Origin: an uncultured Rhodospirillaceae bacterium
Lineage (GTDB): Bacteria; Pseudomonadota; Alphaproteobacteria; Reyranellales; Reyranellaceae
Length of the DNA stretch: 64,000 nt
Assembly (NCBI GenBank): GCA_945952105.1
Contig: CAMFGZ010000019.1
Coordinates: 52,179-116,178, forward strand
Reading direction: 5' to 3'
Below are positions 27,665 to 37,295 of the stretch, piece by piece (position 1 is the first letter of the stretch; each line of letters begins with the position of its first letter). The translations under genes were made by a program, and so were the position numbers. The notes beneath the pieces are model-generated. The model was not told where the DNA came from. It made no database searches and saw only the letters and a list, made by a program, of their open reading frames with translations.

Positions 27665-28104
27665 GGTGTTTCGCTCCCTGTAATATTTACGCTGTGCCGC
27701 GACGGCAGCCGTCGCGAATCACGTCGAGCGACCGTATCCCCCGATGCTTACGCCAAGCTGACACGGGGCTGACGAGCCCCGCTGGCCGGAACGAAACACA
27801 GTGGCTGCAAAGTCCACTTCCGCCTTAATCCGGTGACGGGCCATAGCACCGGCTTTGCTGGCTTTTGTTGGCGGAATTCCCAATGAAACGGGCCTGGGCG
27901 CTGCGTCCTTCGAATGTGTCTGCTCGAAAAACAGTCAGTGCAAGATTGCCGCAGCCATCGGCGCTTGGCCTTCCCGCCTGCACCTTTGGATCACCATTCG
28001 GCCTTCGGCATTTGCGCCATACGAAACTGCGCAGCCGCTGCTACGGCACACGGGCCCCGGTTTGACGTAGCTTCCCTCGACATGGAATTGAGAGGGAGAG
28101 ACAC
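27665..28104. other. 440-bp divergent intergenic region
   Basis: Lies between the starts of tctB (minus) and the sulfhydrylase-like gene (plus). Small ORFs in all frames look like noise. It contains a 19-bp palindrome near tctB, and GGGAG ahead of GTG 28105. I see no RNA gene. Confidence 0.6.
27698..27716. promoter_or_regulatory. 19-bp perfect palindrome upstream of tctB
   Basis: CGCGACGGCAGCCGTCGCG is a perfect 9+1+9 palindrome 34 nt upstream of the tctB start. It may be an operator or an mRNA hairpin in the 5' leader. Confidence 0.4.
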
Positions 28105-29397
28105 GTGAGCGACAAGACCTACGGCTTCGAGACACTGTCGCTGCATGCCGGCGCCGCACCCGATCCGACGACTGGCGCGCGCGCCCTGCCGATCTATCAG
28201 ACCACAGCCTACGTTTTCGACGATGCCGACCACGCCGCGGCACTGTTCAATCTGCAGACCGTCGGCTTCATCTATTCACGCCTCACCAACCCGACGAATG
28301 CCGCGCTGGAGACTAGGCTCGCCACGCTTGAAGGCGGCCGCGGCTGCACCGTGGCCTCCTCTGGCCACGCCGCACAGGTCCTCGCTCTCTTCCCGCTGAT
28401 GGGCCCCGGAGCCGAGATCGTCGCGGCCTCCCGTCTCTACGGCGGCTCGCTACAGCAGATGAAGAACACCTATCCCAAGTTCGGCTGGACGGCGAACATC
28501 GTCGACGCCGACACGCCGGACAACTTCAAGCGCGCCGTCACGGACAGGACCAAGGCCTTCTTCATCGAGAGCCTCGCCAATCCGGGCGGCGTCATCAGTG
28601 ACATCGAGGCCATCGCACGCATCGCCGAGGACGCAGGCGTCCCCCTGCTGGTGGACAACACGCTGGCGACGCCGTGGCTGTGCAAGCCGATCGATTACGG
28701 CGCCACCCTGGTCGTGCATTCCACCACCAAGTTCCTGAGCGGCACAGGTACCTCGATGGGCGGCGCGGTCGTCGACTCGGGAAAGTTCGACTGGTCGCGC
28801 GGCGGCAAATTCCCGAGCCTCGCCGGACCGGAACCCGCCTATCACGGTCTGAATTTTTACGAGACGTTCGGCGACATGGCCTACACCTTCCATAGCCACG
28901 CGGTCGGGCTGCGCGACCTCGGCCCGACCCAGGCGCCGTTCAACGCCTGGCTCACCATGCTCGGCATGGAGACGCTGGGCCTGCGCATGGAACGGCACTG
29001 CGCCAATGCGCTCGCCGTCGCGCAGCATCTCGAGAAGCATCCGGCCGTGGCCTGGGTGAACTATGCCGGCCTGCCCTCCAACAAGTACAATGCGCTGGCG
29101 AAGAAGTACCTCCCCAAGGGGGCGGGCTCGATCTTCACGTTCGGCGTGAAAGGCGGCTACGACGTCGGCATGAAAGTGGTCGACAGTGTCGAACTCTTCT
29201 CGCACCTCGCCAATATCGGCGACGCCAAGAGCCTGATAATCCACCCCGCCTCGACCACGCACCGTCAGCTCTCCGAGGAACAGCGCGTCGCCGCCGGCGC
29301 CGGTCCGGACGTGCTGCGCCTGTCGATCGGCATCGAAACGGTTGCAGACATCATCGCCGATCTGGATCAGGCTCTGGCCAAGGCGACAAGCCAATGA
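28105..29397 (+). CDS. O-acetylhomoserine sulfhydrylase-type PLP enzyme
   Basis: The product is 430 residues of the Cys/Met metabolism PLP family. The start GFETLSLHAGAAPDPTTGARA and the PLP lysine in VVHSTTKFLSGTG are diagnostic. The length fits MetY (O-acetyl-L-homoserine aminocarboxypropyltransferase) rather than the shorter MetB/MetC. It would make homocysteine from O-acetylhomoserine and sulfide. GTG start with GGGAG upstream. Confidence 0.9.
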   Translation: MSDKTYGFETLSLHAGAAPDPTTGARALPIYQTTAYVFDDADHAAALFNLQTVGFIYSRLTNPTNAALETRLATLEGGRGCTVASSGHAAQVLALFPLMGPGAEIVAASRLYGGSLQQMKNTYPKFGWTANIVDADTPDNFKRAVTDRTKAFFIESLANPGGVISDIEAIARIAEDAGVPLLVDNTLATPWLCKPIDYGATLVVHSTTKFLSGTGTSMGGAVVDSGKFDWSRGGKFPSLAGPEPAYHGLNFYETFGDMAYTFHSHAVGLRDLGPTQAPFNAWLTMLGMETLGLRMERHCANALAVAQHLEKHPAVAWVNYAGLPSNKYNALAKKYLPKGAGSIFTFGVKGGYDVGMKVVDSVELFSHLANIGDAKSLIIHPASTTHRQLSEEQRVAAGAGPDVLRLSIGIETVADIIADLDQALAKATSQ

Positions 29398-29449
29398 CCC
29401 ATCGCCCCGGGCAGTGCCCGGAGCGGCGGCAAAGAAGAAGAGGATGGAA

Positions 29450-30784
29450 ATGCTCAGCAAGGCGGACAACGAGTTCCTGACCCGTGCCGGCAAGGGCACG
29501 CCGATGGGCGAGATGCTGCGGCGCTTCTGGATGCCGGCATTGCTTTCCGAGGAATTGCCCGAGCGCGACGGGCCGCCGAAGAAGATCCGGATCATGGGCG
29601 AGGATCTTCTGGCCTTCCGCCAGACCGACGGACGGGTCGGCATCGTCGAGCCTCACTGCCCGCATCGCGGCGCCAACCTCTATTACGGCCGCAACGAGAA
29701 TTGCGGGCTGCGCTGCTCCTTCCACGGCTGGAAGTTCGACGTCGACGGCAACTGCGTCGACCTGCCGACCTCGCCGCCGGAATCGGCCTACAAGGACACG
29801 ATCAAGCTCGTCGCCTACCCGACACGCGAATGGGCCGACATGATCTGGGTCTACATGGGTCCGCGCGAGACGATGCCCGAACTGCCGCAGCTCGAGCTGG
29901 GCCTCGTCCCTGCCGCTTCGCGTTTCGTCACCAAGAAGTGGCAGGACTGCAACTGGGTACAGAGCCTCGAAGGTGCGATCGACACGTCTCACTTCTCCTT
30001 CCTGCACAAGGTGCTGGCGACCGATGACGATGCTGCTCGCCGCGCGATGAGCCGGGCCGCGCTCAGTGACCAGGCCAAGCCGGACGACCGCGTCCGCTGG
30101 GTGCAGAACGATCCGCGGCCGCGCTTCAGCGTGCTGGGCCACGACACCGGCCTCGTGATCGGCGGCGGCCGCAAGACCGACGGGCCCGAGCTTTACTGGC
30201 GCATCGCCCAGTTCCTGATGCCCAGCCACGCCTACACGCCCGCCGCCTTTCCCGGCGAAATCTATTACGGGCAGACCTGGGTGCCGGTGGATGACGTGAA
30301 CTGCTGGATCTACACCTACTGCTGGCAACCCGACCGGCCGCTCAGCAACTCCGAGCGCGCCAAGTATCGAGGCGGCTTCAACGTCCACTCCGAGGTCGAT
30401 GCGGACTACAGGCCGTTGCGCAACAAGGACAACGACTACCTGCGCGATCGCAGCGTGCAGCTCACCGAGAACTTCACCGGCATCACAGGCGTCTCCGAAC
30501 AGGACGCCGCCATCCAGGACAGCCAGGGGCCGATCCAGGACCGCACCAGGGAGCATCTCGGCCCGACCGACATCGGCATCGTCGAGTTCCGCAAGCTGGT
30601 GATGGGCACGGCGCGCCGCCTCTCTGCGGGCGAGCCACCGGCCGCTGCCCACAAGGCCAACCGCTACGCCGTGCGCTCGGGTGGCTGGATCGCGACGCCG
30701 GACAAGGACCTCGCCACGGTAATGGCCGAGCGTTTTGGCCACGATCGCGGCTACATCGGCAACCAGTACGGATTGGGTGATTGA
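29450..30784 (+). CDS. Rieske non-heme iron oxygenase (copy 1)
   Basis: The product is 444 residues. The Rieske [2Fe-2S] ligands are Cys70, His72, Cys89 and His92 (CPHRGA ... LRCSFHGWKF). The catalytic iron site is in EGAIDTSHFSFLH. It resembles phthalate 4,5-dioxygenase-type oxygenase subunits, which hydroxylate or demethylate aromatic substrates with electrons from a separate reductase, absent here. ATG 29450 matches the start of the tandem paralogue. The next gene starts on its last base (TGATG). Confidence 0.93.
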   Translation: MLSKADNEFLTRAGKGTPMGEMLRRFWMPALLSEELPERDGPPKKIRIMGEDLLAFRQTDGRVGIVEPHCPHRGANLYYGRNENCGLRCSFHGWKFDVDGNCVDLPTSPPESAYKDTIKLVAYPTREWADMIWVYMGPRETMPELPQLELGLVPAASRFVTKKWQDCNWVQSLEGAIDTSHFSFLHKVLATDDDAARRAMSRAALSDQAKPDDRVRWVQNDPRPRFSVLGHDTGLVIGGGRKTDGPELYWRIAQFLMPSHAYTPAAFPGEIYYGQTWVPVDDVNCWIYTYCWQPDRPLSNSERAKYRGGFNVHSEVDADYRPLRNKDNDYLRDRSVQLTENFTGITGVSEQDAAIQDSQGPIQDRTREHLGPTDIGIVEFRKLVMGTARRLSAGEPPAAAHKANRYAVRSGGWIATPDKDLATVMAERFGHDRGYIGNQYGLGD

Positions 30785-32121
30785 TGCTCTCGCCTGCCGA
30801 CAACGAATTCCTGACCAGGGGTGGACCCGGCACGCCGATGGGCGACCTGATGCGTCGCTTCTGGATGCCCGCGCTTCTCTCGGAAGAGCTGCCCGAGCGC
30901 GACGGGCCGCCGAAGAAGATCCGCATCCTCGGCGAGGACCTCCTCGCCTTTCGTCAGACCGACGGACGGGTCGGAATCGTCGAGCCGCACTGCCCGCATC
31001 GTGGCGCCAACCTCTATTTCGGTCGCAACGAAGACTGCGGCCTGCGCTGCGCCTTTCACGGCTGGAAGTTCGACATCGACGGCAACTGCGTCGACCTGCC
31101 GACGTCGCCGCCGGAGTCCACCTACAAGGACACGATCAAGCTCCTGTCCTACCCGGCGCGCGAATGGGCCGACATGGTCTGGGTCTACATGGGACCGCGC
31201 GAACACATGCCGGAGTTGCCGCAGCTCGAACTCGGGCTCGTTCCCGCCGGGCATCGCTTCGTCTCGAAGAAGTGGCAGGACTGCAACTGGGTGCAGAGTC
31301 TAGAGGGAGCGATCGACACCGCGCACTTCTCCTTCCTCCATGCCATTCCGACCAAGGACGAGGCGACGCGGCTCGACATCCTGCGCAAGACCTCGGCGAT
31401 CGGTCAGGAAGGCGGCCTCGCCGACCGCAGCCGCTGGGTGACCGACGATCCGCGACCGAAGTTCAGGATCCGGAGCCACGAGGCCGGGTTGGTCATCGCC
31501 GCCGGCCGCAAGACCGACACGACCGATCTCTACTGGCGCATCGCGCAGTATCTCGCTCCCAATCATGCGCTGGTGCCGGTTGCCTTCCCCGGCGAGGTCT
31601 ATCACGGGCAGACCTGGGTGCCGGTCGATGACACGAGCTGCTGGATCTACACCTACAGCTGGGTGCCCGACCGGCCGCTGACCAACACCGAGCGCGCCAA
31701 GTACGCATCGGGCCTCAGCCTCCATGCCGAGATCGACGAGCACTATGTCCCGAAGCGCAACCTGCGGAACGACTACATGATCGACCGCGAGCTGCAGAAG
31801 ACGCTGAGCTACACCGGCATCAGCGGCGTGTCGGATCAGGACGCCGCGATCCAGGACAGCCAGGGGCCGATCCAGGACCGCACCCGGGAGCATCTCGGCC
31901 CGACCGATGTCGGCATCGCCGAGTTCCGCAAGCTGGTGGTCGCCGCCGCCCGCGCGCTGCAGCAGGGCGAACCGCCGCGCGCGGCGGCCGCTTCGGCGCG
32001 CTACGCGGTCCGGGCCGGCGGCTGGATCGCCGGTCCCGAAAAGGACCTCACGACCGTGATGACCGAACGCTTCGGTCACAAGAACGGCTATGTCGGGTAC
32101 GAATACGGGCTCCCGGAATAG
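30784..32121 (+). CDS. Rieske non-heme iron oxygenase (copy 2)
   Basis: The product is 445 residues, closely similar over its whole length to the preceding gene. The same ligands are present (CPHRGANLYFG ... LRCAFHGWKF, and EGAIDTAHFSFLH). The strongest differences lie after the iron site (about residues 185-225) and near the C-terminus, which suggests altered substrate range. The one-base overlap with copy 1 implies co-translation. A glutathione S-transferase gene follows. Confidence 0.93.
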   Translation: MLSPADNEFLTRGGPGTPMGDLMRRFWMPALLSEELPERDGPPKKIRILGEDLLAFRQTDGRVGIVEPHCPHRGANLYFGRNEDCGLRCAFHGWKFDIDGNCVDLPTSPPESTYKDTIKLLSYPAREWADMVWVYMGPREHMPELPQLELGLVPAGHRFVSKKWQDCNWVQSLEGAIDTAHFSFLHAIPTKDEATRLDILRKTSAIGQEGGLADRSRWVTDDPRPKFRIRSHEAGLVIAAGRKTDTTDLYWRIAQYLAPNHALVPVAFPGEVYHGQTWVPVDDTSCWIYTYSWVPDRPLTNTERAKYASGLSLHAEIDEHYVPKRNLRNDYMIDRELQKTLSYTGISGVSDQDAAIQDSQGPIQDRTREHLGPTDVGIAEFRKLVVAAARALQQGEPPRAAAASARYAVRAGGWIAGPEKDLTTVMTERFGHKNGYVGYEYGLPE

Positions 32122-32188
32122 AAGGTTAGACCGCCACGGGACGCTGCATTATCGTCCGCACCGTCACGGGTTTTGGGGAGATTGCGAG

Positions 32189-32797
32189 ATGACCATCAAG
32201 ATTTACGGACCGACGGCTTCGCGCGCGGCGCGTGCCCTCTGGATCGTGCATGAGCTCGGCATTCCGTACGAGCACATCGCGGTCGAGATGAAGGACCTGA
32301 AGAATCCCGACTATCTCAAGGTCAACCCGAACGGCAAGGTGCCGGCGCTGGTCGATGGCGACTTCAAGCTCTTCGAGTCGATGGCGATCAACCTCTATCT
32401 CGCGGCCAAGCACGGCAAGGACGGCTTCATGCCGGTGAGCGCGGAGGATCAGGCGCTGTGCAACCAGTGGAGCTTCTGGGGCATGACCGAGATCGAAAAG
32501 CCGCTGCTCACGATCCTGATCGACATGTTCATGACCGCGCCGGACAAGCGCAAGCCGGAGGCCGTCGCCGAGGCACAGAAGATGCTGCCCAAGCCGCTGG
32601 CCGTGCTGAACGGCGCGCTCGAGGGCCGCGACTACCTGCTGGGTTCGACCTTCACCGTGGCCGACCTCAACCTCGCCTCGATCCTGAGCTGGGCCAAGCC
32701 GATCAAGTTTGACTTCGCGCCCTTCCCCAACGTGAACGCCTGGCTCGACCGCTGCCTGTCGCGGCCGGCCTTCAAGGCGGCACGCGGCGCCAAGTAG
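32189..32797 (+). CDS. glutathione S-transferase
   Basis: The product is 202 residues. It has an N-terminal thioredoxin-like domain with IKIYGPTASRAARALWIVHEL, NPNGKVPALVDGDFKLFESMAI (the cis-Pro and glutathione gamma-glutamyl site), and an all-helical C-terminal domain with GSTFTVADLNLASIL. Substrate unknown; its position after two Rieske oxygenases suggests detoxification or conversion of aromatic intermediates. ATG 32189 is chosen. Confidence 0.93.
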   Translation: MTIKIYGPTASRAARALWIVHELGIPYEHIAVEMKDLKNPDYLKVNPNGKVPALVDGDFKLFESMAINLYLAAKHGKDGFMPVSAEDQALCNQWSFWGMTEIEKPLLTILIDMFMTAPDKRKPEAVAEAQKMLPKPLAVLNGALEGRDYLLGSTFTVADLNLASILSWAKPIKFDFAPFPNVNAWLDRCLSRPAFKAARGAK

Positions 32798-32812
32798 ACC
32801 GCGAAGTAGCGC

Positions 32813-34090
32813 CTACTCCGCCGGCGCGGCCTGCGGTACCGGCAATGAAGCATCGCGCTCGTTGCCGGGAAGCAGCAACGCCACGATCGTGATCACGACC
32901 GAGATGGCGGCGAGGCCGAGGAACAGCAGTTCGAGGCTTCCCGTCGTCTCGCGCACCCAGGCGATCAGCAGGATCGCCAGCGGCCCCGCTCCGAAGGCCA
33001 CGACGAACTTCGCGCCGAAACCGAGCCCGTGATAGCGGCTGGGCGTGTAGCGCGCGATCAGGATGTTCTCGATCGGGCCCGCCGCCGAACTCAGCACCGC
33101 CGAGCCGATGGCGCCCAGCAGCGCGACGTAGCCATTGCCCATGGCCAGCGCCAGCATCGCCACCACCTGCAATGCCGAGGCGACGACATACGTGGCCTTC
33201 AGCGGATAGCGATCGATGATGCGCCGGCCCATCGCATACTGCGCCACACCGGAGACGACGTAGATCATCGAGGTGGCCAGGCCGACCCACAGCACGATCT
33301 GGGTGGCGACGCCCCAGGAGGCGAGCCCGTCGCGCAGCGCCGAGATTTCCGGCGCGAGCTTGACCTCGAATACCATGGCGGCGCCGAACATCACCGCCTG
33401 CCAGATCACGCCCTCCAGCGCCATGGTGACGGACAGCACCGAGAAGACGCGCCAGAAGTCGCGGCGGCCGACCTGCGTGCCCCTGGCCTGCGGCATCGCC
33501 CTGTCGCCCACCTTGCCCTGGCGGATCTGCACCAAGAGGACCGCGCCGACGACGAGGCAGACGATGCCGGGAACAATGAACGCCGCCCGCCACGAGGCGA
33601 GCGTGATCAGCACGCCGGGCACGATGCCATAGAGCGCGAGGCCCGCGCTTCCCCACAGCCCGTTCACCCCCATCGCATGGCCCTGTTCCTTGGCCGTCCG
33701 GATCACCCAGCCGATGCCGACCGAATGGTAGAAGGCGCCGAACGCGCCGATGCCGCAGAGTGCGAGCGACAGAGCGAGCGTGTCGCCGGTCGGCACCAGC
33801 CCGCAGGCGATCGACGACAGGCCGAGGCCGAAAAACATCACGACCATCATGGCCGGCGCGCCGAACTTGTCCGACGCCCAGCCGGCCGGCAGCGACACCA
33901 CGCCCAGCAGGATCGTGGCCGGCGCGTAGAGGCGCAGCAGGTCCTCGGCCGGCAGCTTCCAGGAAATCGCGAGGGTCAGCACGATCACGGCGTAGAACGC
34001 CGTCATCATGTGCATCAGCGCGTGGCCGATCGAGGAAAAAAGCAGGACGCGCTGGCCGGAATCGATCATGGCGCCTGTATCGTTTGTCAC
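32813..34090 (-). CDS. MFS transporter
   Basis: The product is up to 425 residues with 12 membrane helices. The motif-A-like loop between TM2 and TM3 is [16 protein letters not shown], with a related loop in the second half. Substrate unknown. The longest start is GTG 34090 with GAGG near it; ATG 34069 is an alternative. It converges with the GST gene. Confidence 0.85.
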   Translation of the reverse strand: MTNDTGAMIDSGQRVLLFSSIGHALMHMMTAFYAVIVLTLAISWKLPAEDLLRLYAPATILLGVVSLPAGWASDKFGAPAMMVVMFFGLGLSSIACGLVPTGDTLALSLALCGIGAFGAFYHSVGIGWVIRTAKEQGHAMGVNGLWGSAGLALYGIVPGVLITLASWRAAFIVPGIVCLVVGAVLLVQIRQGKVGDRAMPQARGTQVGRRDFWRVFSVLSVTMALEGVIWQAVMFGAAMVFEVKLAPEISALRDGLASWGVATQIVLWVGLATSMIYVVSGVAQYAMGRRIIDRYPLKATYVVASALQVVAMLALAMGNGYVALLGAIGSAVLSSAAGPIENILIARYTPSRYHGLGFGAKFVVAFGAGPLAILLIAWVRETTGSLELLFLGLAAISVVITIVALLLPGNERDASLPVPQAAPAE

Positions 34091-34177
34091 CGGACCTCGT
34101 GCAAGCCGGCTTGCGGCAACGCTGCCATTCGCGCTAAAGCCCCCGTGCCGCGGGCCGGACCGGCCGGCGGCACCGGT

Positions 34178-34254
34178 CGGGGCGTAGCGCAGCCTGGTAG
34201 CGCATCAGTCTGGGGGACTGGGGGTCGCAGGTTCAAATCCTGTCGCCCCGACCA
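34178..34254 (+). tRNA. tRNA-Pro (anticodon GGG)
   Basis: The 77-nt sequence folds as a full cloverleaf. The acceptor CGGGGCG pairs with CGCCCCG. The D arm is GCGCAGCCTGGTAGCGC, the anticodon stem TCAGT/ACTGG encloses CTGGGGG (anticodon GGG), and the T arm contains GGTTCAAATCC. CCA is encoded. The starting C1 is typical of tRNA-Pro. Confidence 0.96.
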
Positions 34255-34262
34255 ATTAAATC
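34243..34262. repeat. putative att-like repeat (left), 3' end of tRNA-Pro
   Basis: TCGCCCCGACCAATTAAATC, spanning the tRNA 3' end, matches TCGCTCCGACCATTTAAATC at 35220-35239 in 18 of 20 positions. Such direct repeats of a tRNA 3' end are left by tyrosine-recombinase integration. Confidence 0.5.
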
Positions 34263-34357
34263 AGCGTTTTCCGTGTTTGTGCCCTCGGGTTTTCCCTCTG
34301 CGGGGTCACGAACCGCGTCCGCAGCCGGAAGCTATCGGTGGCGTCGAAGGGGGAAAC

Positions 34358-35080
34358 ATGGTCGGGTGGCGACACTGTGCTGAGGTGGTCTTTTTCGTCT
34401 TCATCGTGGCAGTCGCAGTCACAGCATTCGCGCTTGTGATTGCAGCTATCGTGAAAGCGTGGCGCATTGCGAAGCCGCTACGCCATCCGCCCTCGCGGCC
34501 CCAGATTGCCAGCGCTGAGCCGGTTTCTGAAGAGCGGAAGAAGCAACTTGCCGATCACTGGAAGGGGTGGCGCGAACGCTACTCTGGATACGCGACCGAA
34601 TACAACCAGCTCGTCAATCCGCTACGAAAGGACGGGATAGATATCATCAAGGAGTCTGCCAATTGGGGACGGCTGGCCATACAGTACGCTTTGATCGTGA
34701 ATGGCGGTGCGTTAGCCGCGCTGCCGTATCTTTTGAGCAACACGACGCGTCTGGTTTTGCCAGTTGGGGATGCTATTTGGTCCGCTGTCTGGTTCACAGC
34801 TGGCCTCTTTTCCGCAGCGATATGTTGCTTGGTCGCCTATCTGGATTTCCAAGTAACGGCAGCGATTTATGGGGCGGATCAGGGTGTCGAGATCGAGATG
34901 CTGCGGCAGCGGCACTTCGAAACGACCAACGTGATCGAGCCCGAACCTCGAATCGCCATGCGCTTGGCACTATTTGCGGTGACGATTCGCACGGGTTTAG
35001 CCGGCATTACGTTTGGTATCATCGCTTGGTTTGCATTTGCTTGGGGCGCCATCCGGCTCATCAATTCGTTAGCATCCTAG
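34358..35080 (+). CDS. hypothetical membrane protein downstream of tRNA-Pro
   Basis: The product is 240 residues from MVGWRHCAEV, with AAGGGGG upstream. It has one N-terminal membrane helix (about 8-35), a soluble stretch of about 80 residues, then further hydrophobic segments at about 108-125, 135-160 and 200-235. I do not recognise the family. Base composition is more AT-rich than the flanking genes. It sits between tRNA-Pro and an imperfect tRNA 3'-end copy, so it may be cargo of a small integrated element. Confidence 0.7.
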   Translation: MVGWRHCAEVVFFVFIVAVAVTAFALVIAAIVKAWRIAKPLRHPPSRPQIASAEPVSEERKKQLADHWKGWRERYSGYATEYNQLVNPLRKDGIDIIKESANWGRLAIQYALIVNGGALAALPYLLSNTTRLVLPVGDAIWSAVWFTAGLFSAAICCLVAYLDFQVTAAIYGADQGVEIEMLRQRHFETTNVIEPEPRIAMRLALFAVTIRTGLAGITFGIIAWFAFAWGAIRLINSLAS

Positions 35081-35219
35081 TCCGGATGTGCCGCTAGCGT
35101 GACCTGCACACCAAGAGGCCTACGGTCGACCACGTCGACGTGAGCCTCACGGCCCGTGGCCGGCGGGCAAGACTCCGGCTAGACAGCAACCGGCGCTGGG
35201 ACGTGAGACCGACCAGCTA

Positions 35220-35239
35220 TCGCTCCGACCATTTAAATC
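35220..35239. repeat. putative att-like repeat (right)
   Basis: TCGCTCCGACCATTTAAATC, 18 of 20 identical to the tRNA-Pro 3' end at 34243-34262. No other part of a tRNA is present here. Confidence 0.5.
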
Positions 35240-35274
35240 CCGTGAAACATTGAAGTTTAGCCCGAAGCCGATGC

Positions 35275-37146
35275 CTACCTGCATGCGAGCGGGCCCGTGC
35301 CCTTCGTCCGCCACTCCTTCACACAGTCGCTGTCGTCCTTCATCACGATCGGGATGAAATAGAGCGAGACCTGCCCCGTGATGAGCTGCTGCTGGTTGAT
35401 CCAGGTGCCCGGCGCCGGCACGCGCGTGCGGTAGCGGACGGCGTCCTCGCCCGCCTGTGCGGTCAGGGTCGGAGTTTCGACGATCGGCTCCGGCCCGTAG
35501 ATCGCTGCAGCCGTCGCCGTCCCCGCACGACGTCCGCCGCTCACCAGCCAGAGCTGGTTCTGCTTGGCCGAGGCGTAGGGGAAGAAGTCGGCGCGGCCGG
35601 TCGGCGGGTTGCTCACGGCGTAGAGCTTGGCATCGACCTGCACCTTGAGCGCGTCCGGCAGACCCGCCGGCGCGGCCAGGATGTCGGTTCGCAGGGCGCC
35701 GTAGAGGCCGCCCAGTTCGGGAACGCGCAGTTCCTCGGCCAGGGCGAGGCCCACTCGGCCGAGCGGCGTGTCGATCACGACCGGCGCGTCGCCGGCACTC
35801 GCCCAGGCCGCGGTCGACGCGGCGAGATGCGTCGCGCGATATCGGCCAAGCACGGTACCCTCGGGACCGGCCAGAGCCACCGTGTGGTAGACCTTGTCGC
35901 CGTCCCGCTCCGGATAACTTCCGACGACATAGCCGGCGCCTGCCTTTGCCGCCGCACCGAGCGCCTTCTCGAAGTCACCGCCGCGCGCCTCGGCGCGGTT
36001 CTTGATCTCCGCCGCTGCGATCCCCGAAGGAAGCCCCGACAGTTCCGGCAGGACGAGGAGTTCGCCGGCGCCCGGACGGACCTGGGCGAGCAGCGAGGGT
36101 CCCTCCGGCCACTGCGCCGCCGCCAAGGAGACCGACCGCGCAGTTGCCGTTGCGTTGGCATCGGTCGGGCTGCGATGCAACGCGAGGACCGGCGAATAGA
36201 GCTCGGGCCGACGGCGCGCGAGAACCGACGTGCGTTCGGCATCCGCATCGGCGGGCGCGATCGTCGTCGCATAAACACCCGCAAGGCCCGGCGGCAGGTT
36301 TTCCGGCGGCACCACCGGCGCCTGCACCAGCTTCTCGCCCTTGGGCGACCAGATACTGGAGCCGCCATTGTAGTAGAGCTTGCCACCGGTGATCGGGTTG
36401 GTCTCCACGCCGGTGCGCGTGGCGCCCACGACCCAGACGCCATTCTGCGCACTCATGTACTGCACGTTCGAGACCGTGGAATGGTTGCCGGTCGCTTCGG
36501 CCGCCGGCGTACCGGGCATCACGCGGTCCGACACCGAATGCCAGCCGATGATCTGGGCGCCGCGCAGGGCCGCGAGGCGCGCGTATTGCCAGTACGTGTC
36601 GTCGTAGCAGATCAGCAGCGCGATGCGGCCGAGCGGTGTGTCGAAGACCTCGACCCCCGTGGTGCCGGGCGCAAAAACCTTCTGGTCCTGCGGGTTGAGG
36701 CCGTTCTTGCGATACTTCCCGATGATGCCGTTGGGGCCCATCAGCACGGCGGTGTTGTAGACGAGGCCGGTCGCAGCATCGCGTTCGGCGATACCCACGC
36801 TCATGTGCATGCCGGTGCGTTGCAGGATCGGCAGTATGGCCGCCGTCGCCTTGCCGGGAATCGTGTCGACGAACGGGGCAAGCTGTCGCGAATCGCTGAA
36901 CAGGTAGCCGCTCACCGCCGTCTCGGGGAAGACGGCGTATTCGACGCCCTGCTTGGCCACTTCCTCCGCCGCCTTGGCAAGACGGGAGACGTTGCCGTCG
37001 AGGTCGCCCCAGGCCGGAACGAAGTCGACGGCCGCGACCTTCACCTGCTTCTTTGCGCCAGCGGTTTGCGCATCGGCCAGCGGGATCGATGCCATCAGGG
37101 CCAGAGCACTGACCAATCCCATCGACACCATGGACTTGAACGACAT
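35275..37146 (-). CDS. exported protein with two nitrilase-type domains, the second catalytically degenerate
   Basis: The product is 623 residues. A Sec signal ending near ADA (residues 1-26) leads into a nitrilase/CN-hydrolase domain with the full triad Glu75 (FPETAVSG), Lys147 (KYRKNGL) and Cys180 (PLGRIALLIC). A second copy of the fold starts near residue 338. It aligns motif by motif (LPELSG, GRYRATHL, PLGRVGLALA), but the Lys and Cys positions are Ala438 and Ala470. The first domain should hydrolyse an amide or nitrile in the periplasm; the second probably has a structural role. Confidence 0.85.
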   Translation of the reverse strand: MSFKSMVSMGLVSALALMASIPLADAQTAGAKKQVKVAAVDFVPAWGDLDGNVSRLAKAAEEVAKQGVEYAVFPETAVSGYLFSDSRQLAPFVDTIPGKATAAILPILQRTGMHMSVGIAERDAATGLVYNTAVLMGPNGIIGKYRKNGLNPQDQKVFAPGTTGVEVFDTPLGRIALLICYDDTYWQYARLAALRGAQIIGWHSVSDRVMPGTPAAEATGNHSTVSNVQYMSAQNGVWVVGATRTGVETNPITGGKLYYNGGSSIWSPKGEKLVQAPVVPPENLPPGLAGVYATTIAPADADAERTSVLARRRPELYSPVLALHRSPTDANATATARSVSLAAAQWPEGPSLLAQVRPGAGELLVLPELSGLPSGIAAAEIKNRAEARGGDFEKALGAAAKAGAGYVVGSYPERDGDKVYHTVALAGPEGTVLGRYRATHLAASTAAWASAGDAPVVIDTPLGRVGLALAEELRVPELGGLYGALRTDILAAPAGLPDALKVQVDAKLYAVSNPPTGRADFFPYASAKQNQLWLVSGGRRAGTATAAAIYGPEPIVETPTLTAQAGEDAVRYRTRVPAPGTWINQQQLITGQVSLYFIPIVMKDDSDCVKEWRTKGTGPLACR

Positions 37147-37295
37147 GACGCCACTCTCCCTAGATCACATGAAACTTGCTGCTTCACGGCTGCAATTAAC
37201 ACCCTATTCGCGTGCATGCGCGCATAACAGATGGAAGATGCAAGCCTTCTCCGGCGTGGCCTGTAGATTGTGCCCGCTTGAAGCCTCCCGAGCCG

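Noticed and set aside
27855-28108. Three overlapping small ORFs of 64-71 residues
   Set aside because: All are in different frames of a noncoding divergent region, without ribosome binding sites or domain-like sequence.
35200-35240. Possible second tRNA near the tRNA-Pro-like sequence
   Set aside because: Only the last ~20 nt resemble a tRNA 3' end. There is no T arm, anticodon arm or D arm, so an att-like repeat is the better reading.
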